Shown here piece after piece: positions 53,358-62,770 of a stretch of DNA of 64,000 nucleotides. This stretch comes from Opitutia bacterium (GTDB taxonomy: Bacteria; Verrucomicrobiota; Verrucomicrobiia; Opitutales; Opitutaceae), in contig CANHJG010000003.1 in assembly GCA_947461205.1 (NCBI GenBank), forward strand, positions 25,689-89,688. The letters are read 5' to 3'. The stretch's first letter is position 1. Every line of letters starts with the position of its first letter. The translations under genes and the position numbers were made by a program. The notes under the pieces were generated by a model that was not told the origin of the DNA, made no database searches, and worked only from the letters and a program-made list of their open reading frames with translations.

Positions 53358-54262
53358 GGCGTAGCGGGGAGGCGGCGCGGCGAAGGAGGTGAGTCCGGGT
53401 CGGCGGGAATTTCAATCACGACCGCGGTGGTGTTGTCCCGGCCGGAGGCTTGGACGGCGTGGTCGACGAGGCGTTGCGCGGGCGTGGCCGGGGAATCGGC
53501 GGGCGGCGACGTGCGGACGAGGTCTTCGATCTGCCGGTCCCAGAGTCCGTCGATCACGCCGTCGGAGCAGATGAGGAAGCGATCGCCGGGACGGTGGTCG
53601 ATGGCGCCGATGTGCGGATCGATGAACTGATTGCCCGCGCCGAGGGCCTGATTGAGGGCGTTGCGGCCGGGGTGTTCGCGGGCCTGGCGTTCGTTGAGTT
53701 CGCCTTTGCGGCGCAGCCAGCCGACGTAGCTGTGGTCCTGGGTGACTTGGCGGATGCCGCCCTCCTCGGGCAGATAATAGATGCGGCTGTCGCCGATGTG
53801 CGCGAAATAGAGCCATTCGGGGGTTAACCAACCGAGGCTGAGGGTCGCGCCCATGCCGGCGCATTCCTCGTAGGAGCGACCGAGTTGGATGAGATCGGTA
53901 TGGATGGCCGAGAACAGTTCCGCGAGGATGTCGCTGAAGCCGCTGGCAAGCCCCGCGGCGGAGAGGCGGAAGCCCCGCGGCAGGAGGCGGGTGATCCGGT
54001 CGATGGCGATGCGGCTGGCAAACTCGCCGGACTTCGCGCCGCCCATGCCATCGCTCACGGCAAAGACGAAGTCGGAGCCGGCGAGCGACGCCTGGCCCGT
54101 CTTGCCGAGGTAACGCACCTCGTGCCCGTCGAAGGTCAGGGCGAGAAAGGTGTCCTCGTTGTTTTTCCTCACGCGGCCGACGTGGGTGAGGCCCGACCAC
54201 CGGACGGCGGTGGACGACGGACGGGCGGCGGGCGGTGCGGCGGTGGCGGGGGGCGGATGCAT
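53354..54262 (-). CDS. PP2C-type Ser/Thr protein phosphatase
   Basis: A 302-residue metal-dependent protein phosphatase. The PP2C motifs are RVRKNNEDTFLAL (motif 1, Asp), VSDGMGGAKSGEFAS (motif 2, metal Asp and Gly), GDSRIYYL, ICSDGVIDGL and ASGRDNTTAVVIEI (motif 11, metal Asp). An insert around residues 60-75 is slightly longer than the minimal enzyme. The N-terminal 20 residues are Ala/Pro-rich. A small kinase lies 7 bases upstream, and a GGCT-like gene overlaps downstream, so the three are probably one operon in which kinase and phosphatase act on common targets; that is inference. Confidence 0.93.
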   Translation of the reverse strand: MHPPPATAAPPAARPSSTAVRWSGLTHVGRVRKNNEDTFLALTFDGHEVRYLGKTGQASLAGSDFVFAVSDGMGGAKSGEFASRIAIDRITRLLPRGFRLSAAGLASGFSDILAELFSAIHTDLIQLGRSYEECAGMGATLSLGWLTPEWLYFAHIGDSRIYYLPEEGGIRQVTQDHSYVGWLRRKGELNERQAREHPGRNALNQALGAGNQFIDPHIGAIDHRPGDRFLICSDGVIDGLWDRQIEDLVRTSPPADSPATPAQRLVDHAVQASGRDNTTAVVIEIPADPDSPPSPRRLPATP

Positions 54263-54269
54263 GGGCGCT

Positions 54270-54680
54270 TCAACCGGAAGGCTTCAACGATACGACGCCC
54301 GTGCCGCCGTCGAGCAGGGTGGCAAACTCGAAATCGATCACGCAAAAGCGGCCGTCAGCGATGCGGTAGGTGATGTTGCGCAGCTCGCGATCCTCGTGGC
54401 GCACGCCGTAGTTCTCCAGTTCGGCAAAGATTTCGACCTGGCGCTCGGGATTCAGGTGGTCGACTCGGGTGCCGCAGTTGGTCGTGACTATTTTGAGTTC
54501 GGCGGGCGCCACCTCCAAGATGCGGGGCACAAACGTGCAGCCGCGTGCTTCGAGATGCCGGAGGACGCGCACCTCGTGCTCAAAGCGGTCTTTGGCCTGA
54601 TGGCCGCGGAAGACCTTGTGCACCCGTCCGTCGTAGCCGACGCGCACGAGCGCCCGGGCGGTGTCTTTCATTTCACGCAT
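54270..54680 (-). CDS. Minimal protein-kinase-like protein (136 residues)
   Basis: A very small kinase-fold protein. The N-lobe is shortened: VRVGYDGRVHKVFRG supplies a beta-3 Lys, and FEHEVRVLRHLEARG could supply the alpha-C Glu. The catalytic loop is HEDRELRNITY (HxDxxxxN), and FCVIDFEFA is the metal-binding DFx motif. This is about half the size of a typical Hanks-type kinase and closer to the RIO/Bud32 type. Start ATG at 54680 (a second ATG at 54671). PP2C follows after 7 bases. Kinase activity is predicted from motifs only. Confidence 0.75.
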   Translation of the reverse strand: MREMKDTARALVRVGYDGRVHKVFRGHQAKDRFEHEVRVLRHLEARGCTFVPRILEVAPAELKIVTTNCGTRVDHLNPERQVEIFAELENYGVRHEDRELRNITYRIADGRFCVIDFEFATLLDGGTGVVSLKPSG

Positions 54681-54804
54681 GGGGCTTAAGGGGGAGAGCG
54701 TTCGCGGGGGAGCGGTCGCTGGCAAGCGCGGCGTTGTCGGAAATCCAGCACGAATGCCGTTGCTGGATCGAAAAAATGTCATGAATGAAACTTCTGATTG
54801 CCTC

Positions 54805-54820
54805 TGGCATATAAGGTGCT
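54805..54820 (+). promoter_or_regulatory. Sigma-54-type promoter candidate for glutamine synthetase
   Basis: TGGCATATAAGGTGCT matches the -24/-12 pattern TGGCAC-N5-TTGCA, with GG and GC at the required 10-base spacing. It lies 93 bases before the glutamine synthetase start, in an A+T-rich patch. rpoN is not in the window, so this rests on the pattern and on the nitrogen-related target. Confidence 0.5.
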
Positions 54821-54912
54821 GATTTCGAACCTGAGTGTTCGTCCCTGTTTTGGGCCGGACGTTCGTCGCTCCCTCCACAAAACCTCAGTCATCCGGTCCG
54901 CATCCACCTCCT

Positions 54913-55944
54913 ATGGCCAAATACAAATTGGAATACATCTGGCTCGACGGCTACACGCCCCTCGCCAACCTGCGCAGCAAGACGCAAATCAAGGAGTTCG
55001 CCTCCTTCCCTAAGCTCGAAGAACTGCCCAACTGGGGTTTCGATGGCAGTTCGACCCAGCAGGCGGAAGGCAAGAGCTCGGACATCGTGCTGAAACCTGT
55101 GGCGGTGTATCCGGACAGCACCCGCAAGCACGGCGTGCTGGTGATGTGCGAGTGCTACCAGCACACCGGCGTGCCGAGCCCGTCTAATTCCCGCGCCACC
55201 ATTCCGGACGATGCGGGCACCTGGTTCGGTTTCGAGCAGGAGTATTTCTTCTACAAGGACGGCGCGCCCCTTGGTTTCCCGAAGGACGGCTATCCGGCCC
55301 CGCAAGGTCCGTATTACACCGGCGTCGGCTACAAGAACGTCGGCTCCGTGGCCCGCGAGATCGTCGAGAAGCACATCGATATCTGTCTCGATGCCGGCAT
55401 TAACCTCGAGGGCATCAACGCCGAGGTCGCCAAGGGCCAGTGGGAATTCCAGATCTTCGGCAAGGGCTCCAAGAGCGCCGCCGACCAGATGTGGGTCGCC
55501 CGCTACATCCTCGTGCGTCTCGCCGAGACCTACGGGATCGACATCGAATGGCGCTGCAAGCCCATCCTCGGGCCGTTCAACCAGGCGCTCGATTGGAACG
55601 GCTCCGGCATGCACTCGAACTTCTCGACCACCTTCATGCGCGAAGTCGGCGGCAAGGCTTACTTCGAGAAACTCATGGCCGCCTTCAGCGCGAACTGCAA
55701 CGAGCACATCGCGGTCTACGGTCCGGAAAACCACCTCCGTCTCACCGGTCTCCACGAGACGCAGTCGATCGACAAATTCAGCTACGGCCTCGCCGATCGC
55801 GGTGCCTCCGTCCGCATGCCGCACAGCTTCGTCAACGCCGGCTATAAGGGTTACCTGGAGGACCGTCGCCCGAATTCTGCCGCCGATCCGTATCTGGTCG
55901 CCGGGCGGATTCTCAAGACGATCCAGTCGGTGCCAACCACCTGA
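54913..55944 (+). CDS. Glutamine synthetase, GSII (eukaryote-like) type
   Basis: ATP-dependent ligation of ammonia to glutamate. The 343-residue chain begins MAKYKLEYIWLDGY, a GSII-type beta-grasp domain. NWGFDGSSTQQAEGKSSD is the Asp-Gly-Ser-Ser loop, WFGFEQEYFFYKDG carries catalytic Glu residues, and INAEVAKGQWEFQI, NGSGMHSNFSTTFMR and ENHLRLTGLHET complete the active site. GSII enzymes are about 340-370 residues and lack the GSI adenylylation loop, so regulation is likely at transcription, in line with the sigma-54-like promoter upstream. A strong terminator follows. The codon usage seems more C-ending and even than that of its neighbours, as expected of a highly expressed gene. Confidence 0.95.
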   Translation: MAKYKLEYIWLDGYTPLANLRSKTQIKEFASFPKLEELPNWGFDGSSTQQAEGKSSDIVLKPVAVYPDSTRKHGVLVMCECYQHTGVPSPSNSRATIPDDAGTWFGFEQEYFFYKDGAPLGFPKDGYPAPQGPYYTGVGYKNVGSVAREIVEKHIDICLDAGINLEGINAEVAKGQWEFQIFGKGSKSAADQMWVARYILVRLAETYGIDIEWRCKPILGPFNQALDWNGSGMHSNFSTTFMREVGGKAYFEKLMAAFSANCNEHIAVYGPENHLRLTGLHETQSIDKFSYGLADRGASVRMPHSFVNAGYKGYLEDRRPNSAADPYLVAGRILKTIQSVPTT

Positions 55945-55980
55945 TCGCGTTTTCGGTCGCATCCGGTTGAGTGTTGCCCA

Positions 55981-56011
55981 GCGCCTTCCCTTGCGGGAGG
56001 GCGCTTTTTTT
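55981..56011 (+). terminator. Rho-independent terminator after glutamine synthetase
   Basis: GCGCCTTCCC (55981-55990) pairs with GGGAGGGCGC (55995-56004), allowing one G-U pair, with a TTGC loop and seven T residues (56005-56011). Confidence 0.93.
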
Positions 56012-56605
56012 CGGGTGCGGGCCCGCACCGGTTGGAGCGTCGGTTTGCGGCGGGAGGCTGCGCGCAGCTTCCGGCATCGGCACCAGTCTCTCTCATCCGC
56101 CCCGCGCCGCCGGTGGGGGGGCGCAATCGGGCTCCGGTGGGCGCATCTCGTGAGTTTGGGCCGGCGCGCACCGTGGGGCGGCTGAATCCGGCCGGCCGGC
56201 GTCTGAGCCCGTCGCTCGGGTAGGCGGTGGCCCCTGGGTTTGGGGTCGCGCCCGTGCGCTGGCGCGGGTGGCAGGACCGGCGCGGATGGGTGCAGCGGAG
56301 CGCGGTATTTGGGGTGGGGCTTAACGCGGTGCGGGCCCGTGCGCCGCGCACGGGGCTATGCGGCGTGATACTCGCGTTGGCGACGCGGTGTCGGTGGTCC
56401 TGGCGGGTGGCCAGCGGTTCGCCCGGCCCGACGGGCGGATGCCGGGGGGCGAGGCCAACGGTCACTTTCTCGCCCGGACGAGCGGGGCTCGGGCGATTCC
56501 GAGCCGTGACGTGAGCGATCGATGGGGCGGGTCCTAGCCGTCGGCACCGCCGAGAACTTTTCGCGGGGTGAGGGCGACGGATTGAGACTCGGTGATCGGC
56601 TTGAC
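56012..56605. other. Gene-free region
   Basis: About 590 bases between the glutamine synthetase terminator and the pectinesterase remnant. The open frames here are Arg/Pro-rich and lack homology-like motifs. I see short palindromes only and no recognisable gene. Confidence 0.6.
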
Positions 56606-57322
56606 CTAGGTCACGCGGGCGGCGGGATTCGCCCCGGGACCGGTGCTGCCGAACTCGGCGTAGCGGGAGACTTTTTCGGCGGAGGGCTGCTTCCAATGGT
56701 CCCAGCCTTCGGGGCACTCGTTGCCGGACATTTCGGTGAAGAGAAATACGGTCTGCGCGTCGTCGCGCCGCGGGCGGCCGAGGGAGGTTTTTGCCTCGGG
56801 GGATTCGCCGGTGATGTTGCAGTGCGAGAAGACGGAGCCGTGGGGCGCGAAGTCCGGGGTCGAGGCGACCGGGAGATAGCCGCTCAGAAGGGCGTGGATC
56901 GTGCAGCGGTTGAAGTAGGCGGTGGCCCCGCCGAAAATGAAATCGGTCGATCCGGCGATAGAACAGTCCTCGAAGGAGTGCCGGCCGCGGTTGACGAGGA
57001 GCGTGTCCTGATCGCCGAGCAAACGGCAGCGGCGGAAAATGGCGCGGTCGCCGTCGACGCGGATCACGAGGGCCTGGCCTTGCGGCGGGCCGGCGGGGTT
57101 GGCGAGGGTGAGATTCTCCAGCGTGAAGTCGTCGGCGTCGAGGCTCACGCTGGGCGTGCGGAAGGGGGCGAGCGATTTCCCGTCGGGAGCGGGATAGTCG
57201 TTGCAGACATCGCAGGTCAGGATCGTTTTCTCCGCGGCCTCACCGACGAGCGCGATGAAGCGTTTCTCCCGCTGGATGTACATAATTTAGCGATACGTGC
57301 AGGCCTTGACGAAGAGGGTCCA
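56606..57322 (-). pseudogene. Pectinesterase remnant
   Basis: The largest intact piece, 225 codons from ATG 57283, is the C-terminal two thirds of a family 8 carbohydrate esterase: LLGDQDTLLVNRGRHSFEDCSIAGSTDFIFGGA holds the catalytic Gln, Asp and second Asp. The N-terminal part is gone. Just upstream the same frame reads WTLFVKACTYR then TAA (57287-57289), where intact enzymes read roughly VKPGTYRE. The C-terminal motif GRPW has become GRPR (SLGRPRRDD). No signal peptide remains. A palindromic element begins 25 bases beyond the remnant. The gene was probably once secreted for pectin degradation and is now non-functional. Confidence 0.8.
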
Positions 57323-57346
57323 ACGGCCCGCGCCGGCGGGCCTGAG

Positions 57347-57452
57347 ACCAACAGCCCGTCTGTTTCAGACTGTTGCCTTTTTCGGCCCGCCCGGTGGGTG
57401 GGCAACCCGGCCACCGGCCGGGCCTACAGTCAAAAAACCACAGGCTGTTGGT
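57347..57452. repeat. 106-bp palindromic element (MITE/REP-like)
   Basis: Termini ACCAACAGCC (57347-57356) and GGCTGTTGGT (57443-57452) are perfect 10-bp inverted repeats. Further inside, CAGACTGT and ACAGTC segments and a CCCGGCC/GGCCGGG stem pair imperfectly, so the whole element can fold into one long hairpin. It abuts the broken 5' end of the pectinesterase gene. Confidence 0.7.
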
Positions 57453-57493
57453 ATGAGCTGGGGCGCGGCGTCGATGCTGGCGCGGCCGGCCAG

Positions 57494-57518
57494 AAAAAAG
57501 CCCGGAGGATGTCCGGGC
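57494..57518 (-). terminator. Rho-independent terminator after ilvB
   Basis: GCCCGGA (57500-57506) pairs with TCCGGGC (57512-57518) with a 5-base loop. The minus strand continues with TTTTTT (57494-57499). It lies 58 bases past the ilvB stop. Confidence 0.88.
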
Positions 57519-57576
57519 TTGCCGGAGTGGCGCGGGGCGCCCGCCGGCAATCGGCGGGCAGGTCAGAGATCGCGCC

Positions 57577-59355
<1,779 letters not shown>

Positions 59356-59464
59356 GGCGATGGGCTCTGGATAAAGAGTCCGTATCAAAAAGGACGGGTG
59401 GGGCGGGAGGCAAGCCTAGGGATGGACGGGATTTTGGCTGGCGCTCGCCCGCGACGGTTACAGG

Positions 59465-60256
59465 GTGTCGTTTGTGTTAAAACTGCTATTCATCGGCGAC
59501 ATCGTGGGCCGGCCGGGCCGGGATATTTTGGCCGAAAAACTGCCGCGCCTGCGCACGGAGCACGGCTTGGATTTTGTGATCGCCAACGGCGAAAACGCGG
59601 CCGCCGGGGCGGGCATCACGGGCGCCCTCGCGAAGTCCATTCTCGGTTGCGGGGTCGATGCGATCACGCTGGGCGACCACGTGTGGGACCAGCGGGGCTG
59701 GGAAAACGAAATCGGCCAGATCGAACACGTGTGCCGGCCGGCGAACTTGCCGAAGTCGAATCCCGGCTGGGACCACCTGATCATCGAAAAACGCGGGTTT
59801 CGCGTGGCGGTATTCACGGTGCTGGGACGGACGTTCATGGGCCTGAAGGCCGACTGTCCGTTTCTCTGTGCCGACCGCATGATCGGGCAGCTCAAGGGGC
59901 AGGCGGACGCGATTATTGTCGAGATCCACGCCGAGGCGACGTCGGAGAAAATTGCGCTCGGGTGGCATCTGGACGGCCGCGTGACGGCGGTGCTTGGCAC
60001 GCACACGCATGTGCCGACGGCGGACGCGTGCGTGCTCCCGAAGGGCACGGCCTTCATGTGCGACGTGGGGATGACCGGGCCCTACGCGGGCGTGCTCGGC
60101 CGCGAGGTGGCGCCGGTGGTCGCGAAATTTCTGGACGGAATGCCGCGCCGATTCGACGTTGCGACGGAGGATGTGCGGATCTCGGGTGCCGTGATTGCGA
60201 TCAGCCCATCGATGGCGCGGGCGGAGAAGATCGAACTCCTGACGGTGCGGCGGTAG
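59465..60256 (+). CDS. YmdB-like metallophosphoesterase
   Basis: A 263-residue binuclear metal phosphoesterase of the TIGR00282/YmdB family. [58 protein letters not shown] and [15 protein letters not shown] carry the Asp, Asn, Glu and His metal ligands in family order. In Bacillus relatives the enzyme hydrolyses 2',3'-cyclic phosphates or cyclic nucleotides and affects biofilm decisions; here the substrate is not known. The start is GTG at 59465, with another GTG at 59474 closer to the conserved LKLLFIGD. It is divergent from ilvB and convergent with accA. Confidence 0.92.
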   Translation: MSFVLKLLFIGDIVGRPGRDILAEKLPRLRTEHGLDFVIANGENAAAGAGITGALAKSILGCGVDAITLGDHVWDQRGWENEIGQIEHVCRPANLPKSNPGWDHLIIEKRGFRVAVFTVLGRTFMGLKADCPFLCADRMIGQLKGQADAIIVEIHAEATSEKIALGWHLDGRVTAVLGTHTHVPTADACVLPKGTAFMCDVGMTGPYAGVLGREVAPVVAKFLDGMPRRFDVATEDVRISGAVIAISPSMARAEKIELLTVRR

Positions 60257-60322
60257 CGGGACGATGGTTTCCGCACCGGGGGCGCGGGCGGTCGACGGGC
60301 GGGCCGCACCGCCCGGCTCCAC

Positions 60323-61303
60323 TCAGCTGCGCACGACACCGGCCTCTTCGAAGACGCCGAGGTGGCGGTAGCGTTCGTAGCGCGTGTCGAGGAGCTTCTC
60401 CGGATCGAGCGCGCGGAGATCGTTCAGGTGCTTGTGCAGCGAATACTTCAAGACGGCGGCGGCCTGGGCGGGGTCGTTGTGCGCACCGCCGGCCGGCTCG
60501 GCGACGACTTCGTCGACGACGCCGAGTTTTTCCAGGCTGTCGGCGGTGACCTTAAGTGCTTCGGCGGCGAGCGGGGCCTTGGCTCCGTCTTTCCACAGAA
60601 TCGCCGCGCAACCCTCAGGCGAGATCACCGAATAGTAGCTATTTTCAAAAATGAGCACGCGGTCGGTGACGCCGATGCCGAGGGCGCCGCCGGAACCGCC
60701 CTCGCCGACGACGACGGAGATCGTCGGGGTGCGGAGCATGGCCATTTCGCGGAGATTGACGGCGATCGCCTCGGAGACGTGGCGCGCTTCGGATTCGATG
60801 CCGGGGAACGCACCGGGAGTGTCGATAAAGGTGAACACCGGCAGATTGAATTTCTCCGCCATTTTCATGAGACGGAGCGCCTTCCGATAGCCCTCGGGCT
60901 GGGCCATGCCGAAGTTGCGCGCAATGCGTTCTTTGGGGTCTCGGCCTTTTTGCTGGGCGATGATCATGACGGCGTCGCCGTTGAAAAATGCCGTGCCGCC
61001 GATCAGCGCCTGGTCATCTTTGAATTGGCGGTCGCCGTGCAGCTCCTGGAAGCCTTCGCAGATCGCATGGACGTAATCGAGGGCGTAGGGGCGCTTGGGG
61101 TGGCGGGCAATCTGGACCTTTTGCCACGGCGACAGGTTCGAATAAATGTCGCGGTGCGTCGCCTCGATCTTGCCCTCAATGTCGCGGATTTCCTTCGCAA
61201 GATCGATGTGGGTCTCGATCGACTGCTGACGCAGTTCGTCGAGCTGCTTCGTCAGTTCACGAAGCGGCTTTTCGAACTCCAACACGTAGGCCGGGGTTTC
61301 CAT
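60323..61303 (-). CDS. accA: Acetyl-CoA carboxylase carboxyltransferase subunit alpha
   Basis: Carboxyltransferase alpha subunit that with AccD transfers carboxyl from biotin to acetyl-CoA in fatty-acid synthesis. It has 326 residues, the standard size. The N-terminal helical segment is YVLEFEKPLRELTKQLDELR. Core motifs are GTAFFNGDAVMIIAQQKGRDPKERI, PEGYRKALRLMKMAEKFNLPVFTFIDTPGAFPG, SVVVGEGGSGGALGIG and SVISPEGCAAILWKD. It lies 45 bases downstream of a small TPR gene on the same strand. accD is not in the window. Confidence 0.97.
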   Translation of the reverse strand: METPAYVLEFEKPLRELTKQLDELRQQSIETHIDLAKEIRDIEGKIEATHRDIYSNLSPWQKVQIARHPKRPYALDYVHAICEGFQELHGDRQFKDDQALIGGTAFFNGDAVMIIAQQKGRDPKERIARNFGMAQPEGYRKALRLMKMAEKFNLPVFTFIDTPGAFPGIESEARHVSEAIAVNLREMAMLRTPTISVVVGEGGSGGALGIGVTDRVLIFENSYYSVISPEGCAAILWKDGAKAPLAAEALKVTADSLEKLGVVDEVVAEPAGGAHNDPAQAAAVLKYSLHKHLNDLRALDPEKLLDTRYERYRHLGVFEEAGVVRS

Positions 61304-61348
61304 AAGGCGCGGAAGTTACGGGCTGGCCGGGAGCGGTGTCAACGGGCC

Positions 61349-61714
61349 TCAGCGCAAGCCGCCGGCATCGGGGGCCGGCGGATTCTTGAGTTGCTCCTTC
61401 CAGTCGGCGATTTTCGCCTGGGCGCCAAAGTGCTCGGCGCGGGCCTTGTCGCCGCGCTCCATCCAGATCCGGGAGAGTGTGGTGTTGATAAAAAGATCGG
61501 CGGGACGCAGCGCGTGGCCGCGTTCGCCGGCGGCGAGGGCGGCGTCGAGTCGGCGGAGGGAGAAGTTGACTTCGGCCAGCGCGTGCCAGGCTGCGAACGA
61601 CTGCGGCGCGGCGGCGGTCGCGCGCGTCAGCTTCGCGATCGCGGAGTCGGTTTCACCGAGGGCGAAATCGGCGGTGGCATCTTCGATCAGGGTCTGCAGG
61701 TCGTCGTCGGTCAT
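61349..61714 (-). CDS. Small TPR-repeat protein
   Basis: A 121-residue cytoplasmic protein, almost entirely made of three TPR-type helix pairs (ADFALGETDSAIAKLTRATAAAP; AAWHALAEVNFSLRRLDAALAAGERG; LFINTTLSRIWMERGDKARAEHFGAQA). No catalytic motif, signal peptide or membrane helix. Its role is probably protein binding; the partner is unknown. It sits 45 bases upstream of accA and might be co-transcribed with it. A terminator separates it from the YceI gene upstream. Confidence 0.8.
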   Translation of the reverse strand: MTDDDLQTLIEDATADFALGETDSAIAKLTRATAAAPQSFAAWHALAEVNFSLRRLDAALAAGERGHALRPADLFINTTLSRIWMERGDKARAEHFGAQAKIADWKEQLKNPPAPDAGGLR

Positions 61715-61744
61715 GGAGGCAGCGAGTGTGGTCGGGGCGCGGGC

Positions 61745-61778
61745 AAAAAGAAAGGACGGCCTTTGGCGGGGGCCGTCC
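61745..61778 (-). terminator. Rho-independent terminator after the YceI gene
   Basis: GGACGGCC (61754-61761) and GGCCGTCC (61771-61778) form an 8-bp stem. The minus strand continues TTTCTTTTT (61745-61753). It lies 33 bases past the stop of the YceI-like gene. Confidence 0.9.
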
Positions 61779-61810
61779 GGGTCGGTGGGATACGGGAAGT
61801 GGGGAGGGGA

Positions 61811-62431
61811 TCAGCCTCGCGGGGCGCTGCCGACGACCGCCAGCGAGAGTTTGATTTCGGTATTCACCTTGTCCTCGTTCTTGCCGGGCTGGATGCCGTA
61901 GTCGCCACGGATGACGCTGAACGCACCGCGGAGGACGATCAGGTCACCTTTGACTTCGGGTTTGTTGATCCGCTTGCCGAACGCATCAGCGAGGTAGGTG
62001 ATCGTGACTGGGACGGTGATTTCTTTGGTGACGCCCTTGAGGGTGAACTTTCCGGTGGCGGTGGCAGCGGTCACGTTGTTGGCCGTCTTGGCTCCCTCGA
62101 GCCGGGTGAGTTCGAAGGTGATTGCGGGGTGGGCGGGAGCGTTGAGCCAGGCGTCGCCGAGGAGGTGCTCGTTCATCAACGCGTTGGGCACGACCAGTGA
62201 CGTGGTCGCGACGCTGATTTTCCCGGTGGTGGCAGCGGGGTTGGCCGGATCAAAGGTCAATTTGCCGGTAATGCCCGAGGCGGTTCCGGCGATCGGCTCG
62301 AGCACGGAGTCGAGGGAGAACTGAATGGCATTCACGCCTTTCGGGTCTTTGAAATCGAAAGTGATGGGCGCCGCGGCAAGGGAGCCGGCGAGGCCGAGAG
62401 AAGCGGCGAGGGTCAGGAGGGATGTTTTCAT
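61811..62431 (-). CDS. YceI-family periplasmic lipid-binding-like protein
   Basis: A 206-residue exported protein with a signal peptide (residues 1-20, LAASLGLAGSLAAA). The YceI beta-barrel fold is indicated by ITFDFKDPKGVNAIQFSLDS, LVVPNALMNEHLLGDAWLNAPAHPAITFELTRLE and KGVTKEITVPVTITYL, with the FSVIRGDYGIQPGKNEDKV end. Relatives bind polyisoprenoids such as quinones; function is usually undefined. Its start overlaps the stop of the small membrane protein upstream by 4 bases, and a terminator follows. Confidence 0.9.
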   Translation of the reverse strand: MKTSLLTLAASLGLAGSLAAAPITFDFKDPKGVNAIQFSLDSVLEPIAGTASGITGKLTFDPANPAATTGKISVATTSLVVPNALMNEHLLGDAWLNAPAHPAITFELTRLEGAKTANNVTAATATGKFTLKGVTKEITVPVTITYLADAFGKRINKPEVKGDLIVLRGAFSVIRGDYGIQPGKNEDKVNTEIKLSLAVVGSAPRG

Positions 62432-62709
62432 GATTTGGCGGGGACTGATTGCGGTGAGGGAAAAGCAAAACTGACGGCCATCAATCCGGCGCCGAGCGCG
62501 ACCCCGGTGGTGACGATTTCGATGCCGGGAACGAAGCGGTCTTCATAGGTCGTGAAGGCCACGCCTGTCACTTCATCGATTTGCCCGACCGGCACCCGAT
62601 GCTGGCTCCAGCCGCGGTGCGCGCCGGAGGCCAGCCAATAGCCCAGCGAGCCGACGAGCGTGATCAGCCCGGCGGAAGCGAGGAGGGGGCGGAGCAGGGA
62701 TCTGCGCAT
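62428..62709 (-). CDS. Small membrane protein coupled to YceI
   Basis: A 93-residue protein with two hydrophobic segments (about residues 8-24, LLASAGLITLVGSLGYW, and 62-82, EIVTTGVALGAGLMAVSFAF) and a short loop containing HRVPVGQIDEVTG. The family is not recognised. ATG at 62709 (MRRSLLRP) was preferred to an upstream TTG. It ends in a 4-base overlap with the YceI gene, so it is translationally coupled and probably works in the same membrane context, but nothing more can be said. Confidence 0.7.
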   Translation of the reverse strand: MRRSLLRPLLASAGLITLVGSLGYWLASGAHRGWSQHRVPVGQIDEVTGVAFTTYEDRFVPGIEIVTTGVALGAGLMAVSFAFPSPQSVPAKS

Positions 62710-62770
62710 AAGTGGGGCGATAGCCAATTTTTTACCCGATGCAAGTCGGCCGGGGGTCCGAGGATCGAAC

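Noticed and set aside
56012..56605. Possible small protein gene in the region after glutamine synthetase
   Set aside because: Open frames here are Arg/Pro-rich with no good start or motif, and overlap the terminator.
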